A model generated the notes under the pieces. The model did no database searches. It was not told the origin of the DNA and saw only the letters and a list, made by a program, of their open reading frames with translations. From contig JAEDMJ010000003.1 of the NCBI GenBank assembly GCA_016303065.1, positions 1 through 64,000 on the forward strand: DNA of 64,000 nt, in the 5' to 3' direction. The translations under genes were made by a program, and so were the position numbers. The stretch comes from Clostridiales bacterium. Lineage in GTDB: Bacteria; Bacillota; Clostridia; Oscillospirales; QAMX01. Shown piece after piece: positions 17,643 through 26,890 of this stretch. Each line of letters begins with the position of its first letter. Within the stretch, counting starts at the first letter, position 1.

Positions 17643-19646
17643 ATGTCAAAATACTTTGTCGGCGTTTCATACTATCCCGAATGGTGGCCCGAGGAGGAAT
17701 GGGAAACCGATTTTTCAAAAATGGAGGAAATCGGCATAAACGCCGTCCGCATGGGCGAGTTTGCCTGGAGCTGGTACGAGCCGCGGGAGGGCGAATTCAA
17801 TTTTGAGCCCATGCGCCGCGCCGTTGACGCCGCAGCCCGGCACGGCATCTCCGTCATCATGGCAACCACCTCCGCAGTCTGCCCTCCGTGGCTGTATAAA
17901 AAGCACCCCGAGGTCAAGGGCGGAAACATCTACGGAAAGTACACTTTCGGCGGGCGCAAGGGAAACTGCCTTTCTTCCGACATTCTGCGGGAGTATGTCC
18001 TCCGCGTGACCGAGGAACAGGCGCGCGCGCTCGGCGGCCACCCCAACATAGTCGGATGGCAGCTTGACAACGAGCCCGGTTTTCCCTTTGCCGAATACGA
18101 CGAGCTCTGCGAAAAGAAATTCCGCGTCTGGCTCCGCGAAAGATACGGCACCATCGAAAACCTCAACCGCGAATGGTTCAACATGGTCTGGTCAAACTGG
18201 TACAACGACTTTGACGAGATATCTTTCCCCACCAACTCCGCCGAGGGCGCCTGGACTCCCGGGCTTTTCCTCGCCACCCGCCGGTTCTTCTCCGACAATT
18301 TCAACTCCATCTTAAACATGGAAGCAGACATTCTGCGCAAATATATCTCCAAAGACGTCTTCCTTTACACCAACTGGCCCGGGGCCAACTGGTCGGTGAG
18401 CTGTTTTGACGGCGAAAAATATCTCGACTACGCCGGATGGGACAACTACGTTCCGCTTCCCGTCGGCGAAGATTACCGAATCCAGCTCCGCAGCGCCATG
18501 GAACACGACTTTGACCGGCGGCTTTCCCACGGAAAGCACCGCTTCCTCGTCGCGGAACAGACCTGCTTCCCCCACGCAAACGCGCTTCCCGAGTCCCTTG
18601 CCGCTCAAACCTGGCTTGACGTTTCCCAGGGCGCCTTCGGCACCGTATTTTTCGAGTGGCGCTCTCCCCTCGGAAGCATCGAACAAAACTATTCGAGCAT
18701 GCTGGCAGGCGACCTCTCCTACTGCGAGGGCGCTCCCGCCGTCAAGCGCTTCGCCGAAGAGATCAAGCACATCTGGCCCCTTATCGACGGCGCGGAGACA
18801 AAAAGCGACATTGCCACGCTTTACTCCTACGAGTCAAGCTGGTCCACCCCCGGCTGGGTCGTGGACGGCCCCTATGACCAGGACTTTTTCAATATCCACG
18901 GCGCATTCAGAAACGCCCTCCGGCGTGACCTGGATGTTGTCGGCATCCAGGACGACCTCTCTCCCTATAAGATGATATCTGCGCCGGGACTTCGCATCAG
19001 CACCCCCGAAAACGCGGAAAAACTCATTGACTACGTCCGCCGCGGCGGAATTCTGATTCTGAACCGCGACTGCGGAATGTACGACGAAGACAACCGCCTT
19101 TACACGCTCTGCCCTCCCGGACTTTTCAGAGAGATGTGCGGCGTATCCGTGATTTCGAGCATCTCCGCCGCCTCGATGGCAAAACAGCAGCCCGATGATT
19201 TCGTCGGCGTTGAGTTCCCCGACGGAAGCCGGTTTGCCGCCTGGAAGGACCTCTCCAAACTCCGCATTGAAGCTCCCGACGTCGAGGTTCTTGCCACGTT
19301 CACCTGCGGAAAGCTTCGCGGACTTCCCGCAATCACGATCCGTCCCTACGGCGACGGCCACATTGTCTATCTTGCCGCAGACTGCAACGATTACCGCTAT
19401 TACGAAGCGCTTGCACACAGCCTCAACTCCCGCTTCGGGTTCAAGCCCTATTTCGAAGCAGAGGACGGAATCCTGGCTTCCCGCCGCATAAAGGACGGAA
19501 AAGAGATTTTCTTCGCGGTAAACATGACGGAATCCGCAAAAAAGATCGTCATCCCCCAAGGCATGGTCAACTGCCTCACCGGAGAAGCGCTCGGAACGGA
19601 ATGCACCGTTCCCTTCTTTGACGCGCTGGTGTTCACAAAGAAGTAA
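17643..19646 (+). CDS. Beta-galactosidase, glycoside hydrolase family 42
   Basis: 667 residues, the usual GH42 length. It hydrolyses terminal beta-galactose, here likely inside the cell because no signal peptide is present. Domain A is a TIM barrel beginning GVSYYPEWWPEEEWETD; the acid/base is Glu144 in GWQLDNEPG and the nucleophile Glu305 in FLVAEQTCFP. The trimerisation (GATase-like) domain spans ~385-595 and a small C-terminal domain ends the chain (KIVIPQGMVNCLTG). Own promoter and own terminator, so it is a single-gene unit beside the GH109-type operon. Confidence 0.95.
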   Translation: MSKYFVGVSYYPEWWPEEEWETDFSKMEEIGINAVRMGEFAWSWYEPREGEFNFEPMRRAVDAAARHGISVIMATTSAVCPPWLYKKHPEVKGGNIYGKYTFGGRKGNCLSSDILREYVLRVTEEQARALGGHPNIVGWQLDNEPGFPFAEYDELCEKKFRVWLRERYGTIENLNREWFNMVWSNWYNDFDEISFPTNSAEGAWTPGLFLATRRFFSDNFNSILNMEADILRKYISKDVFLYTNWPGANWSVSCFDGEKYLDYAGWDNYVPLPVGEDYRIQLRSAMEHDFDRRLSHGKHRFLVAEQTCFPHANALPESLAAQTWLDVSQGAFGTVFFEWRSPLGSIEQNYSSMLAGDLSYCEGAPAVKRFAEEIKHIWPLIDGAETKSDIATLYSYESSWSTPGWVVDGPYDQDFFNIHGAFRNALRRDLDVVGIQDDLSPYKMISAPGLRISTPENAEKLIDYVRRGGILILNRDCGMYDEDNRLYTLCPPGLFREMCGVSVISSISAASMAKQQPDDFVGVEFPDGSRFAAWKDLSKLRIEAPDVEVLATFTCGKLRGLPAITIRPYGDGHIVYLAADCNDYRYYEALAHSLNSRFGFKPYFEAEDGILASRRIKDGKEIFFAVNMTESAKKIVIPQGMVNCLTGEALGTECTVPFFDALVFTKK

Positions 19647-19669
19647 ACCCGCCGTATACCACAAAAACC

Positions 19670-19707
19670 AAATCCCGCCCTTTTTAAGAAAAAAGGGCGG
19701 GATTTTC
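19670..19707 (+). terminator. Terminator of the GH42 gene (bidirectional)
   Basis: Long stem AAATCCCGCCCTTTTT (19670-19685) closed by its complement ending at ~19705, short AAGA loop, then TTTC. It also separates GH42 from the convergent cinA. Confidence 0.9.
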
Positions 19708-19768
19708 TTTATGACACGGAGTTCTGTTTTCCCGGAATTTCCTTTCCGGACGGGAAACGCGGAATTTT

Positions 19769-21013
19769 TCAGATTTTTGCCACAGCGTCCAGCACGGCTT
19801 TGAGCGCGGTGTTCGCGGCAATGCCGCGGATGTCCGCCCTTTCTCTGCTGCGGCCGCCAAGACGAAGCTCCCTGACCTCCGTCTTTCCGCCGCAGCACAG
19901 CCCGAGGTACACCAGTCCCACCGGTTTTTCGGCCGTGCCGCCTCCGGGACCGGCAATGCCGGTGAGGCTGACGCCGATATCCGCGCCGGTAAGCAGGCAG
20001 ACTCCCCTGGCCATCTCCTCCGCAGTCTCCGGACTGACGGCGCCGAACGAGGCAAGCGTTTCGGCTTTTACTCCCAGAACGCGCTCCTTAACGGAGTTTG
20101 CGTAAGTCACCGCTCCACCGAGGAAAACGGCAGAGCTTCCCGAAACGTCGGTTATTCTCTTTGAAACAAGCCCTCCGGTGCAGGATTCCGCCGCAGCAAG
20201 CGTGAGACGCTTATCGTACAAAGCCGCAACAACCGCATGCTCCAGACTGTCGACGTTAACGCCGTATACGACGTCTCCCAAAGCCTTCCGGATGTCTGCC
20301 ACAACGGGCGCAGTGAGCGCTTTCGCTTCTTCTTCCGTTTTTGCTCTGGCGGTGACGCGAAGCTCGACCTCTCCGAGCTTGCAGTAGGGCGCAACGGTGG
20401 GATTAACCGCATTTTCCATCATGGGGCGGAGCAGCGCTTCAACGGCCGACTCGCCCATGCCGCAAATCCGAACGGAGTCGGAATAAATGACCCCGTCGGC
20501 CATGGCGGCAAGGTACGGCACAAGGCGGTGATCCGTCATCGGCCGGCACTCCCGCGGCGGACCGGGCAGCATTGCGACAATGCATCCCCCCGCGTCAAAG
20601 GCGCAGCCCGGGGCGGTTCCCCAGTCGTTTTCAAAAACGGTGCAGTCCCGGGGAAGATAGGCCTGTTTTATGTTGTTTTCCGTCATGGGTCTGTCCCGTT
20701 CGGCAAAAAAAGCTTTGATTCTGTCAAGGCTCGCCTCGTGAAGCACAAGCTCCCTGTCAAAAACACGGCAGATGATCTCTTTTGTAAGATCGTCGTATGT
20801 CGGCCCGAGCCCCCCCGTCGTTATAACGAGGTCCGAACGCTTTCCCGCCTCCCGAAGCACCTGCTCAAGCCTTGCCGGATTGTCTCCGACAACGGTGTGA
20901 TAAAAGACATTTATACCCAAATTTGCAAGTTTTTGGGAAATATATTGGCCGTCTGTGTTGGAAATCTCTCCCAAAAGCAATTCTGTTCCGACGGCGACAA
21001 GCTCTGCGTTCAA
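19769..21013 (-). CDS. cinA: CinA-family nicotinamide-nucleotide amidase
   Basis: 414 residues, full length. The N-terminal MoCF-like domain (AELVAVGTELLLGEISNTDG, TTGGLGPTYDD) and the C-terminal deamidase domain (AAESCTGGLVSKRITD, GIAGPGGG) are both intact. It converts nicotinamide mononucleotide to nicotinic acid mononucleotide in the pyridine nucleotide cycle, and the name recalls competence links in streptococci. Last gene of a five-gene minus-strand run with thiI, a cysteine desulfurase, an aldo/keto reductase and a VOC protein; 18 bases separate it from thiI. Confidence 0.95.
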   Translation of the reverse strand: MNAELVAVGTELLLGEISNTDGQYISQKLANLGINVFYHTVVGDNPARLEQVLREAGKRSDLVITTGGLGPTYDDLTKEIICRVFDRELVLHEASLDRIKAFFAERDRPMTENNIKQAYLPRDCTVFENDWGTAPGCAFDAGGCIVAMLPGPPRECRPMTDHRLVPYLAAMADGVIYSDSVRICGMGESAVEALLRPMMENAVNPTVAPYCKLGEVELRVTARAKTEEEAKALTAPVVADIRKALGDVVYGVNVDSLEHAVVAALYDKRLTLAAAESCTGGLVSKRITDVSGSSAVFLGGAVTYANSVKERVLGVKAETLASFGAVSPETAEEMARGVCLLTGADIGVSLTGIAGPGGGTAEKPVGLVYLGLCCGGKTEVRELRLGGRSRERADIRGIAANTALKAVLDAVAKI

Positions 21014-21031
21014 GATATTACCTTCCTCTCC

Positions 21032-22234
21032 TTAGTCGGCGCGGTTCCCGCCGCCGACGACAATGCGCTCCGCCGCTTCGATGGCCGCATCCAGAAGAGG
21101 TTCAAAGTCGAGCTTGGCTTCCTCGGCCTCAAGCCGCTCGAGCCGGGGCTTGGTGTTGGGATGCTTCGGCGTGAAAACGGTACAGCAGTCCTCAAAGGGG
21201 CGGGTCGATATCTCAAAAGTGTCCGTCGCGCGTGCAATCTGTATTATCTCTTCCTTGTCCATGCCTATAAGCGGCCGGAAAAGCAGCCTGTCGCACACGG
21301 CAGATGTGACGGCCAGGGATTTCATCGTCTGGCTGGCGACCTGTCCCAGGCTTTCGCCTGTTATAATGCACTCACAGCCCTCTCTGGCGGCAATTTTGCA
21401 GGATATTCTCATCATCATGCGCCGCAGGAGCAGTGTGAACAGGTCTTCCTGACAGGCGTCCCGAAGCGCTTCCATGACAGGCGCGGCGTTGACCACAAAA
21501 AGCTGGATCCGGCCGCATCGGGCGCTCATCGCATCGGCAAGGTCCAGAACTTTCTGACGGGCGCGTTCGGAGGTGTACGGCGGGCTTTCAAAGTGAACCG
21601 CAGTCAGCCTCACCCCGCGCTTTGCAAGCATATGACCCGCAACCGGGCTGTCGATGCCGCCGGAGAGCATGAGAAGACCCTTTCCCCCGGTGCCGACCGG
21701 CATTCCTCCCGCTCCGGCAAGACGTCCGGCGTGGATATAGGCCGCATGGTCGCGGATCTCGACATAGACCGTCATGTCCGGCTTTTCCAGGTCCACGCGA
21801 AGGTGGGGGAAAGCGTCCAGAAGAACTCCCCCCGCCTCTCCGGCGATCTCCGGGGAAGTGAAGGGGAATTTCTTGTCCGAACGCCGGACAAGAACCTTGA
21901 AAGTCTCCGCGCCCAAAAGCGCATCTTTGCAGTACCCCGGAAGAAGCTTCAGTATGGTCGCCATGTCCTTTTCGCACTCTGCCGCGCGGCACACGACCAC
22001 AACGCCGTACACAAGGCACATTGCCTCCGCCGCCTCGCCGATTCTCTCCTCCGCCTGTGCATCCGTCGGGCGGATATAAACGGTCGACTGCATGATGCTG
22101 ACGTGAAAACTGCCTATTCTGGAAAGGCGGTATCGCACGTTCGTAAGGAGCTGCTGTTCAAAGCTGGAGCGGTTCAGCCCTTTAAGGACGATCTCGCCCA
22201 ATTTCAAAAGTATAATCTCTTTATATTCCATCAT
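21032..22234 (-). CDS. thiI: tRNA 4-thiouridine sulfurtransferase ThiI
   Basis: 400 residues, ending after the PP-loop domain without the rhodanese extension of E. coli ThiI, as usual in Firmicutes. It has a ferredoxin-like/THUMP N terminus and the ATP-binding loop LMLSGGIDSPVAG, with DRLLFRPLIGMDKEEI later. It makes s4U at tRNA position 8 using sulfur handed over by a NifS-type desulfurase. The desulfurase gene lies directly upstream with a 6-bp gap, the same NifZ-ThiI pairing known from Bacillus, so the two are very likely partners. Confidence 0.95.
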   Translation of the reverse strand: MMEYKEIILLKLGEIVLKGLNRSSFEQQLLTNVRYRLSRIGSFHVSIMQSTVYIRPTDAQAEERIGEAAEAMCLVYGVVVVCRAAECEKDMATILKLLPGYCKDALLGAETFKVLVRRSDKKFPFTSPEIAGEAGGVLLDAFPHLRVDLEKPDMTVYVEIRDHAAYIHAGRLAGAGGMPVGTGGKGLLMLSGGIDSPVAGHMLAKRGVRLTAVHFESPPYTSERARQKVLDLADAMSARCGRIQLFVVNAAPVMEALRDACQEDLFTLLLRRMMMRISCKIAAREGCECIITGESLGQVASQTMKSLAVTSAVCDRLLFRPLIGMDKEEIIQIARATDTFEISTRPFEDCCTVFTPKHPNTKPRLERLEAEEAKLDFEPLLDAAIEAAERIVVGGGNRAD

Positions 22235-22240
22235 TTTTTC

Positions 22241-23350
22241 TTATGCGTGGGCAAGTTCACCCGCCGCGCGTTCCAGCGCCGACGCAAGCCTCACGGCGTC
22301 CTCCTCTGTGTTGTATGCCGAAAAACTTATGCGAAGCGCTCCGTCAAGCGTCTTCGCTTCAAGTTCAAGCGCCTTGAGCACATGGCTCGGCTTTCCCCGT
22401 CCGCAGGCGGAGCCGGACGAAACGTATATCTGTTCCGCAGAAAGCCTGTGGAGCAGAGTCTCCGAACGGAAGCCCGGAAGGCTCACCATGCATACGCCCG
22501 TATCTCCTCTTGATATCACTTTCAGGCCGTCTATGCGCTCCAGAAGAGAAAGAGCGTACTCCTTGAGCTTCACGGCTCTGCCGCTTTTGTCCCGGGCCGC
22601 GACCGCCGCGCCGAAAGCCGCGATCAGCGGCACCGGCTCCGTTCCGGGAGCAAGGCCCTTTTCCTGCCCTCCGCCGAAGGTTATCGGCGAAAGCTTCACG
22701 CCCTTCCGGACCCAAAGCGCCCCCACGCCCTTCGGCGCATGGACCTTGTGCCCGCTGACAGCCACAAGGTCCGCTCCGAGAGTTTTGACCGAAAACGGAA
22801 TTTTGCAGAACGCCTGCACTGCGTCGGTGTGCAAAAGCGCACGGCTCTTTCTTCTTTTCAGTTCTCCTGCGATCTCCGCAACAGGCTGAACCGTTCCGAG
22901 CTCGTTGTTTGCAAGCATCACCGAAACAAGCACGGTGTCGCTGCGCACGGCGGAAAGGACGTCTTCCGCGCGCACTCTTCCGTCCGGTCCCGGAGCGACA
23001 CGGGTCACCTCAAAGCCCTCTTTTTCCAGCGCGGCAGCCGCGTTCAAAACGGCGTCGTGCTCGATCCGGGTTGTGACAATGTGCTTTCCGATGCGGCAGT
23101 TTCTCCTTGCGCCGCCGAGAACGGCCAGATTGTCGCTGAAAGTGCCTCCGGGAGTGAACACCAGCTCGTCGGGAGCTCCGCCCAAAACCGAGGCAAGAGT
23201 TTTTCTGGCTTCATCCACCGTCCGCTCCGCAGCAAAGCCCGCAGAGTGCAGCGAGGACGGATTTCCGAAAGTCTCCTCTGCCGCACGTTCAAAAGCTTCC
23301 AGCGCCGCGGAACACACCTGCGTCGTCGCCGCGTTGTCAAGATATGTCAT
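22241..23350 (-). CDS. Cysteine desulfurase (NifS/NifZ-like), ThiI partner
   Basis: 369 residues from the ATG at 23350; this start overlaps the stop of the aldo/keto reductase (ATGA), and an upstream extension would be a shadow of that gene. Class V PLP fold: TYLDNAATT start, His98 in TRIEHDA, Lys202 in VSGHKVHAPKG as the PLP lysine, and catalytic Cys316 in SSGSACGRGK. It takes sulfur from cysteine as an enzyme persulfide; with thiI next in the operon, tRNA thiolation is the likely use. Confidence 0.93.
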   Translation of the reverse strand: MTYLDNAATTQVCSAALEAFERAAEETFGNPSSLHSAGFAAERTVDEARKTLASVLGGAPDELVFTPGGTFSDNLAVLGGARRNCRIGKHIVTTRIEHDAVLNAAAALEKEGFEVTRVAPGPDGRVRAEDVLSAVRSDTVLVSVMLANNELGTVQPVAEIAGELKRRKSRALLHTDAVQAFCKIPFSVKTLGADLVAVSGHKVHAPKGVGALWVRKGVKLSPITFGGGQEKGLAPGTEPVPLIAAFGAAVAARDKSGRAVKLKEYALSLLERIDGLKVISRGDTGVCMVSLPGFRSETLLHRLSAEQIYVSSGSACGRGKPSHVLKALELEAKTLDGALRISFSAYNTEEDAVRLASALERAAGELAHA

Positions 23351-24258
23351 GGAAGCTTGTGTCCCGCCGCGGAATAGAGCCCGTACCAGTCGGCGCGGCT
23401 CATTCTGTAATCGGAGGCGGCACAGATGTCTTTGATGTGCGAAACCGACGTTGTTCCCGAAATTGCCTGTATGTTGGCCGGATGGCGCAGAATCCACGCG
23501 AAAGCCAGCGCCGCGGGGGTAAAGCCCGTTTCCGCGGACAGGCGGTCAAGCACGGCGTTCAGCTCGGGAAATTTCTCATTTCCCAGGAAACAGCCTTCAA
23601 AGAACCCGTACTGCAGCGGGCTCCACGCCTGAACCGTGACCTTGTTGAGCCGGCAGTAGTCGAGAACGCCTCCGTCGCGTCCACAGGCCTGCGGCAGCGT
23701 CGTGTTGACATATATCCCCTGGTCCACCATCCCCGCATTCACAACGCTAAACTGCATCTGGTTCGCAACGATGTGATCCGAGAGAGAGCGGTTCAAAAGC
23801 TCCATCTGACCGGCCGTGTGGTTGCTGACTCCGAAACGGCGCACAAGCCCGCGGCTTCGGAGCTCTTCAAAGACTTCCGCAACTTCTTCCGGCTCGCCCA
23901 GAGCGTCGTTTCTGTGCAGAAGAAGCACGTCGATATAGTCAAGGCCGAGCCTCTTCAGGCTTGCCTCGACGGCAGACCTGAGGTATTCCGCCGAAAAATC
24001 GTACATTCCGCGGCGAATCCCGGCTTTTGTCTGTATCTTCACGGATTCGCGCACACCCAGCTCCCGCACGGCGCGTCCCAAAAGCTCCTCGCTCTTTCCG
24101 CCGCCGTAAATGTCCGCGGTGTCAAAAAAATCTATTCCGTTCTCTATTGCCGCGGACACAAGCGCGGTGACGTCGCGCTGTTCCATTCCGCCCACGCGCC
24201 AAAGTCCCAAAGCGACCGCGGACGCCTCAAAGGCTCCGCCAATGCTTATTCTCTTCAT
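23347..24258 (-). CDS. Aldo/keto reductase (YdhF-like)
   Basis: 303 residues, TIM-barrel reductase. The catalytic tetrad is complete: Asp46 and Tyr51 in FFDTADIYGG, Lys78 in IQTKAG and His115 in VLLLHRND. The end has the NADPH-binding loop AISGTTSVSHIKDI, as in the YdhF/YcsN group. The natural substrate of such enzymes is usually unknown and nothing here decides it. It overlaps the desulfurase by four bases (ATGA) and follows the VOC protein by 34 bases. Confidence 0.92.
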   Translation of the reverse strand: MKRISIGGAFEASAVALGLWRVGGMEQRDVTALVSAAIENGIDFFDTADIYGGGKSEELLGRAVRELGVRESVKIQTKAGIRRGMYDFSAEYLRSAVEASLKRLGLDYIDVLLLHRNDALGEPEEVAEVFEELRSRGLVRRFGVSNHTAGQMELLNRSLSDHIVANQMQFSVVNAGMVDQGIYVNTTLPQACGRDGGVLDYCRLNKVTVQAWSPLQYGFFEGCFLGNEKFPELNAVLDRLSAETGFTPAALAFAWILRHPANIQAISGTTSVSHIKDICAASDYRMSRADWYGLYSAAGHKLP

Positions 24259-24292
24259 CGTTAAAAATCCCTTCCGTTCCGAAACCCGGAGT

Positions 24293-24703
24293 TCATTCCT
24301 TCGGGCTGAAAAATTCGATCGTTTCCCCGTTCAGACCCTTTACAAAGGCAATTCTGACCGGAAGATCCCCCTGGTGACAGGGAATGACCGTATCGTAGGG
24401 CGCTTTATCCGTAACCGCGCCTCCGGCAATCGCAGCGGCATAGGCTCCGTCCGCGTCGGAAGTTCCGATCGCAAGGTGGAAAAACTCGCCGTCCGCCTCC
24501 TCCGCCGCGCTTCCGCGGGCAAATATTTCAACACAGCCGCCGTCGCCGATACCGACCATGCACACGCGTCTGTCGCCTTCTCCCCAGCTTCGTACAAGCT
24601 CCATTCCCAGAGCCTTCGTGTAAAACTCAACCGTTTTGTCGTAATCCGCCGCTCTCAGAGCGATATGATGAAAGCATGCGTTTTTAATTGTGCTGTTTGC
24701 CAT
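24293..24703 (-). CDS. VOC-family (glyoxalase/bleomycin resistance fold) protein
   Basis: 136 residues. Two beta-alpha-beta-beta-beta modules are readable: HHIALRAADYDKTVEFYTKA and, in the second half, FHLAIGTSDADGAYAAAI, ending FVKGLNGETIEFFSP, where His and Glu would bind the metal. The superfamily covers lyases, dioxygenases and binding proteins, so function is open. First gene of the run ending in cinA; GGGAGG before the ATG. Confidence 0.87.
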   Translation of the reverse strand: MANSTIKNACFHHIALRAADYDKTVEFYTKALGMELVRSWGEGDRRVCMVGIGDGGCVEIFARGSAAEEADGEFFHLAIGTSDADGAYAAAIAGGAVTDKAPYDTVIPCHQGDLPVRIAFVKGLNGETIEFFSPKE

Positions 24704-24735
24704 TTATATTGCCTCCCGTCAGGATGTGTATTTCA

Positions 24736-24741
24736 ATTATA
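24736..24741 (-). promoter_or_regulatory. Extended -10 of the VOC-AKR-desulfurase-thiI-cinA operon
   Basis: TATAAT preceded by TGTGG on the minus strand; the -35 at 17 bases (TTTATT) is poor, as in other TG-extended promoters in this window. Confidence 0.55.
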
Positions 24742-24801
24742 CCACATAAGTTCCCGGAAATAAAGCCCGTCCGGCGCAAAACATTTGTCAGATGCGAACC
24801 G

Positions 24802-24840
24802 AAAAGCCCCGTTTCTCTTCAAAAAAGAAACGGGGCTTTT
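24802..24840 (-). terminator. Terminator of the fucosidase operon (bidirectional)
   Basis: Perfect 15-bp stem AAAAGCCCCGTTTCT (24802-24816) with 24826-24840. Confidence 0.88.
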
Positions 24841-24872
24841 CATCTCCGGCCTTGTCCGGAACCTTTAACTTA

Positions 24873-26168
24873 TCAAACTCTGATCTTTATGCCGTAAGCG
24901 CAGCGGCAGGGCAGCTCGTCGGGGTCGATCGGCGGGAAAGAAACGCGGATCTTTCCGTCTTCGTTTTCCACGGTGAGCTTCGCTCCGGGAAGTCCAAGCA
25001 TGGACGCTTCCGCATTTTCGGAGTAGGGAATATCCAGAGTGACGGGTTTGAACGGCGAACGCAGAAGCCAGGCATAAACCGCATCGCCCTTTTTGGTATA
25101 GCGCACGTCGCCGGAGGCTCCCGGAAGATATTTTCGGCTTCCGTAGATGCCCTCTCCGTTGACGTCAAGCCACCGGCCGATCTGAAGGAGCCTCTCCTGC
25201 ATGATAACGGGGATGCGTCCGTCAGGCGTCGGGCCGACGTTCAAAAGCAGATTGCTCCCCTTGCCCACAAGGTCAACAAACATATGTATGAGCGCCTTCT
25301 CGGTAAGATAGTGCTCGGGTCTTTCAAATTTGTTCCAGCCAAACGAGGCTCCGATTCCCCGGCACTCTTCGGAAACCCTGTCGAGCTCCGCCGCAGTGCG
25401 TCCCGCTTCGATCAGTCCGTATTCCGTGGTGAAGTTCCCGCCGAGACGGCCGCGGGTCTCTTTTCCCCAGCGGTCGTTGGGAACGATGAAATCCCTGACC
25501 GAACTCTCGTTGTAGAGCCACTGTAGAAACTCGGTGGAATGCCAGACGGAGCTCTCGTGGTCCCATTCCCCGTCGGTGAACAGCGTGGCGGGCTCATACT
25601 TTGTGACGATCTCCTTGAGCATCGGTATAAGGTGCTCAAGGGCGTAGCGCTCCGGATTTTCAAGGTAGAGCGGATGGAACCACTCGTAAACCGAATGGTA
25701 AACGCCGAAGCGCACATCCGTCCTGTCGCACGCCGCTTTAAGCTCGGCGCAGAAATCCCTGTGCGGGCCCACGTCCCAGCTGTTCCAGTTCCATGCGTAA
25801 TCCGTTTTGTAAAGACAGAACCCGTCGTGGTGCTTGCTGACAAGGTTCATATACTTCGCACCGGACTTCCGGAAAAGCCCGACCCACTCGTCCGCGTCAA
25901 AGTTCTCGGCGGTAAATCCGGAAACGAAGTCCTCGTATCTGAAATTCTCGCCGTAGCGCTTTTTGTGGTAGTCAACGTACATTTTCTGGCGCTCGCTGGG
26001 ATTTTCCAGTCTCAGCGGCCATCCGTACCACTCTGCGTAATCCCCGAAAGGGGCATACGCCGGAACGGAATAGAGGCCCCAATGTATGAAGATCCCGAAT
26101 TTGGCGTCTTCAAACCAGGCCGGCACCCGGCGGGAATTCAGCGACTCCCAGTTGTTTTCATATTTCAT
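24873..26168 (-). CDS. Alpha-L-fucosidase, glycoside hydrolase family 29
   Basis: 431 residues from the ATG at 26168, which has GGAGG seven bases upstream. GH29 marks: FGIFIHWGLYSVPAYAPFG, YMNLVSKHHDGFCLY, and LFTDGEWDH with Asp199 as the likely nucleophile; GSNLLLNVGPTPDGRIP is also the expected block. It removes alpha-linked fucose from host-type glycans. No signal peptide, so cytoplasmic. Last gene of the long minus-strand run beginning at 32.9 kb, 50 bases after the DUF4956 gene; that linkage to polyphosphate-type genes is unusual. Confidence 0.94.
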   Translation of the reverse strand: MKYENNWESLNSRRVPAWFEDAKFGIFIHWGLYSVPAYAPFGDYAEWYGWPLRLENPSERQKMYVDYHKKRYGENFRYEDFVSGFTAENFDADEWVGLFRKSGAKYMNLVSKHHDGFCLYKTDYAWNWNSWDVGPHRDFCAELKAACDRTDVRFGVYHSVYEWFHPLYLENPERYALEHLIPMLKEIVTKYEPATLFTDGEWDHESSVWHSTEFLQWLYNESSVRDFIVPNDRWGKETRGRLGGNFTTEYGLIEAGRTAAELDRVSEECRGIGASFGWNKFERPEHYLTEKALIHMFVDLVGKGSNLLLNVGPTPDGRIPVIMQERLLQIGRWLDVNGEGIYGSRKYLPGASGDVRYTKKGDAVYAWLLRSPFKPVTLDIPYSENAEASMLGLPGAKLTVENEDGKIRVSFPPIDPDELPCRCAYGIKIRV

Positions 26169-26218
26169 AGTATCCTCCTGATATAACTTATCCTTATACT
26201 TATACGAAAGCTCCATCG

Positions 26219-26890
26219 TCAGACGCGCAGCTCGCCGGAATGGGTCATAAGCGTCACGCCGGTGACTCCGGGTATCGCCGCAACGGCTCTCACAAGCCCG
26301 AATTCATCCTTCACTCTGAGCTCCACGATCATTTCCACCCGTTCGGGAGTTACCGACCTTGAACGCACCCGCGCCCCCTTGGCATACCGCTTCAGAACCG
26401 GAACCATCGCGGAATTGATCTCCTGATTCTCCGCGGAAACGATCAGAAGCATCGGCGCGGCCAAAACCGGCACAAAATCCAGAAGAAGTATCCCCGCCGT
26501 CAGCAAAAGGGCCATGAACAGCGCGATGTGATAAAGCCCCGTTCCGCAGACAATGCCCGAAGCAAACGACCAGAAGAGAAAGAGCATATCCGTCGGGCTC
26601 TTCACTGCGTTTCTGAAGCGGATTATCGACAGCGCGCCGACCATTCCCAGCGAAATTATGAGGCTCGACTGCATTGCAAGGATCACGCCGCAAGTCACAA
26701 CGGCCATAAGCGCACAGCTTTTGTTGAATTCCGGTGAATACGATCCGCTTCTGCGGCATACTATCCTGTATACCGCATATATGTAGAGCGAAGAAGCAAC
26801 CGAAGCAAGCAGGCTCGCAATAATGCGCGCCGTTCCCACGTCAGCCGTGGAAAGCCCGTCGCGGAAGGATGCGATTATCTGGTCAAACAT
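26219..26890 (-). CDS. DUF4956 membrane protein (VTC partner)
   Basis: 223 residues: four or five membrane segments (~22-140) followed by a soluble tail (~150-223) with an ACT-like look. The block SLGMVGALSIIRFRNAVK is the DUF4956 signature. The family is very often next to VTC-domain and CotH genes, as here, and is presumed to be the membrane part of a polyphosphate or related synthase; its action is not established. Start overlaps the VTC gene by 16 bases with GGGGG in front. Confidence 0.88.
   Translation of the reverse strand: MFDQIIASFRDGLSTADVGTARIIASLLASVASSLYIYAVYRIVCRRSGSYSPEFNKSCALMAVVTCGVILAMQSSLIISLGMVGALSIIRFRNAVKSPTDMLFLFWSFASGIVCGTGLYHIALFMALLLTAGILLLDFVPVLAAPMLLIVSAENQEINSAMVPVLKRYAKGARVRSRSVTPERVEMIVELRVKDEFGLVRAVAAIPGVTGVTLMTHSGELRV

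Noticed and set aside
17643..19646. Cre-like or secretion signals for GH42
   Set aside because: No signal peptide and no convincing operator near its promoter; left as a plain single-gene unit.
20237..22513. Plus-strand frame of 758 codons opposite cinA-thiI
   Set aside because: It is antisense to two well-conserved genes and has low-complexity His/Arg-rich composition; a GC-bias shadow.
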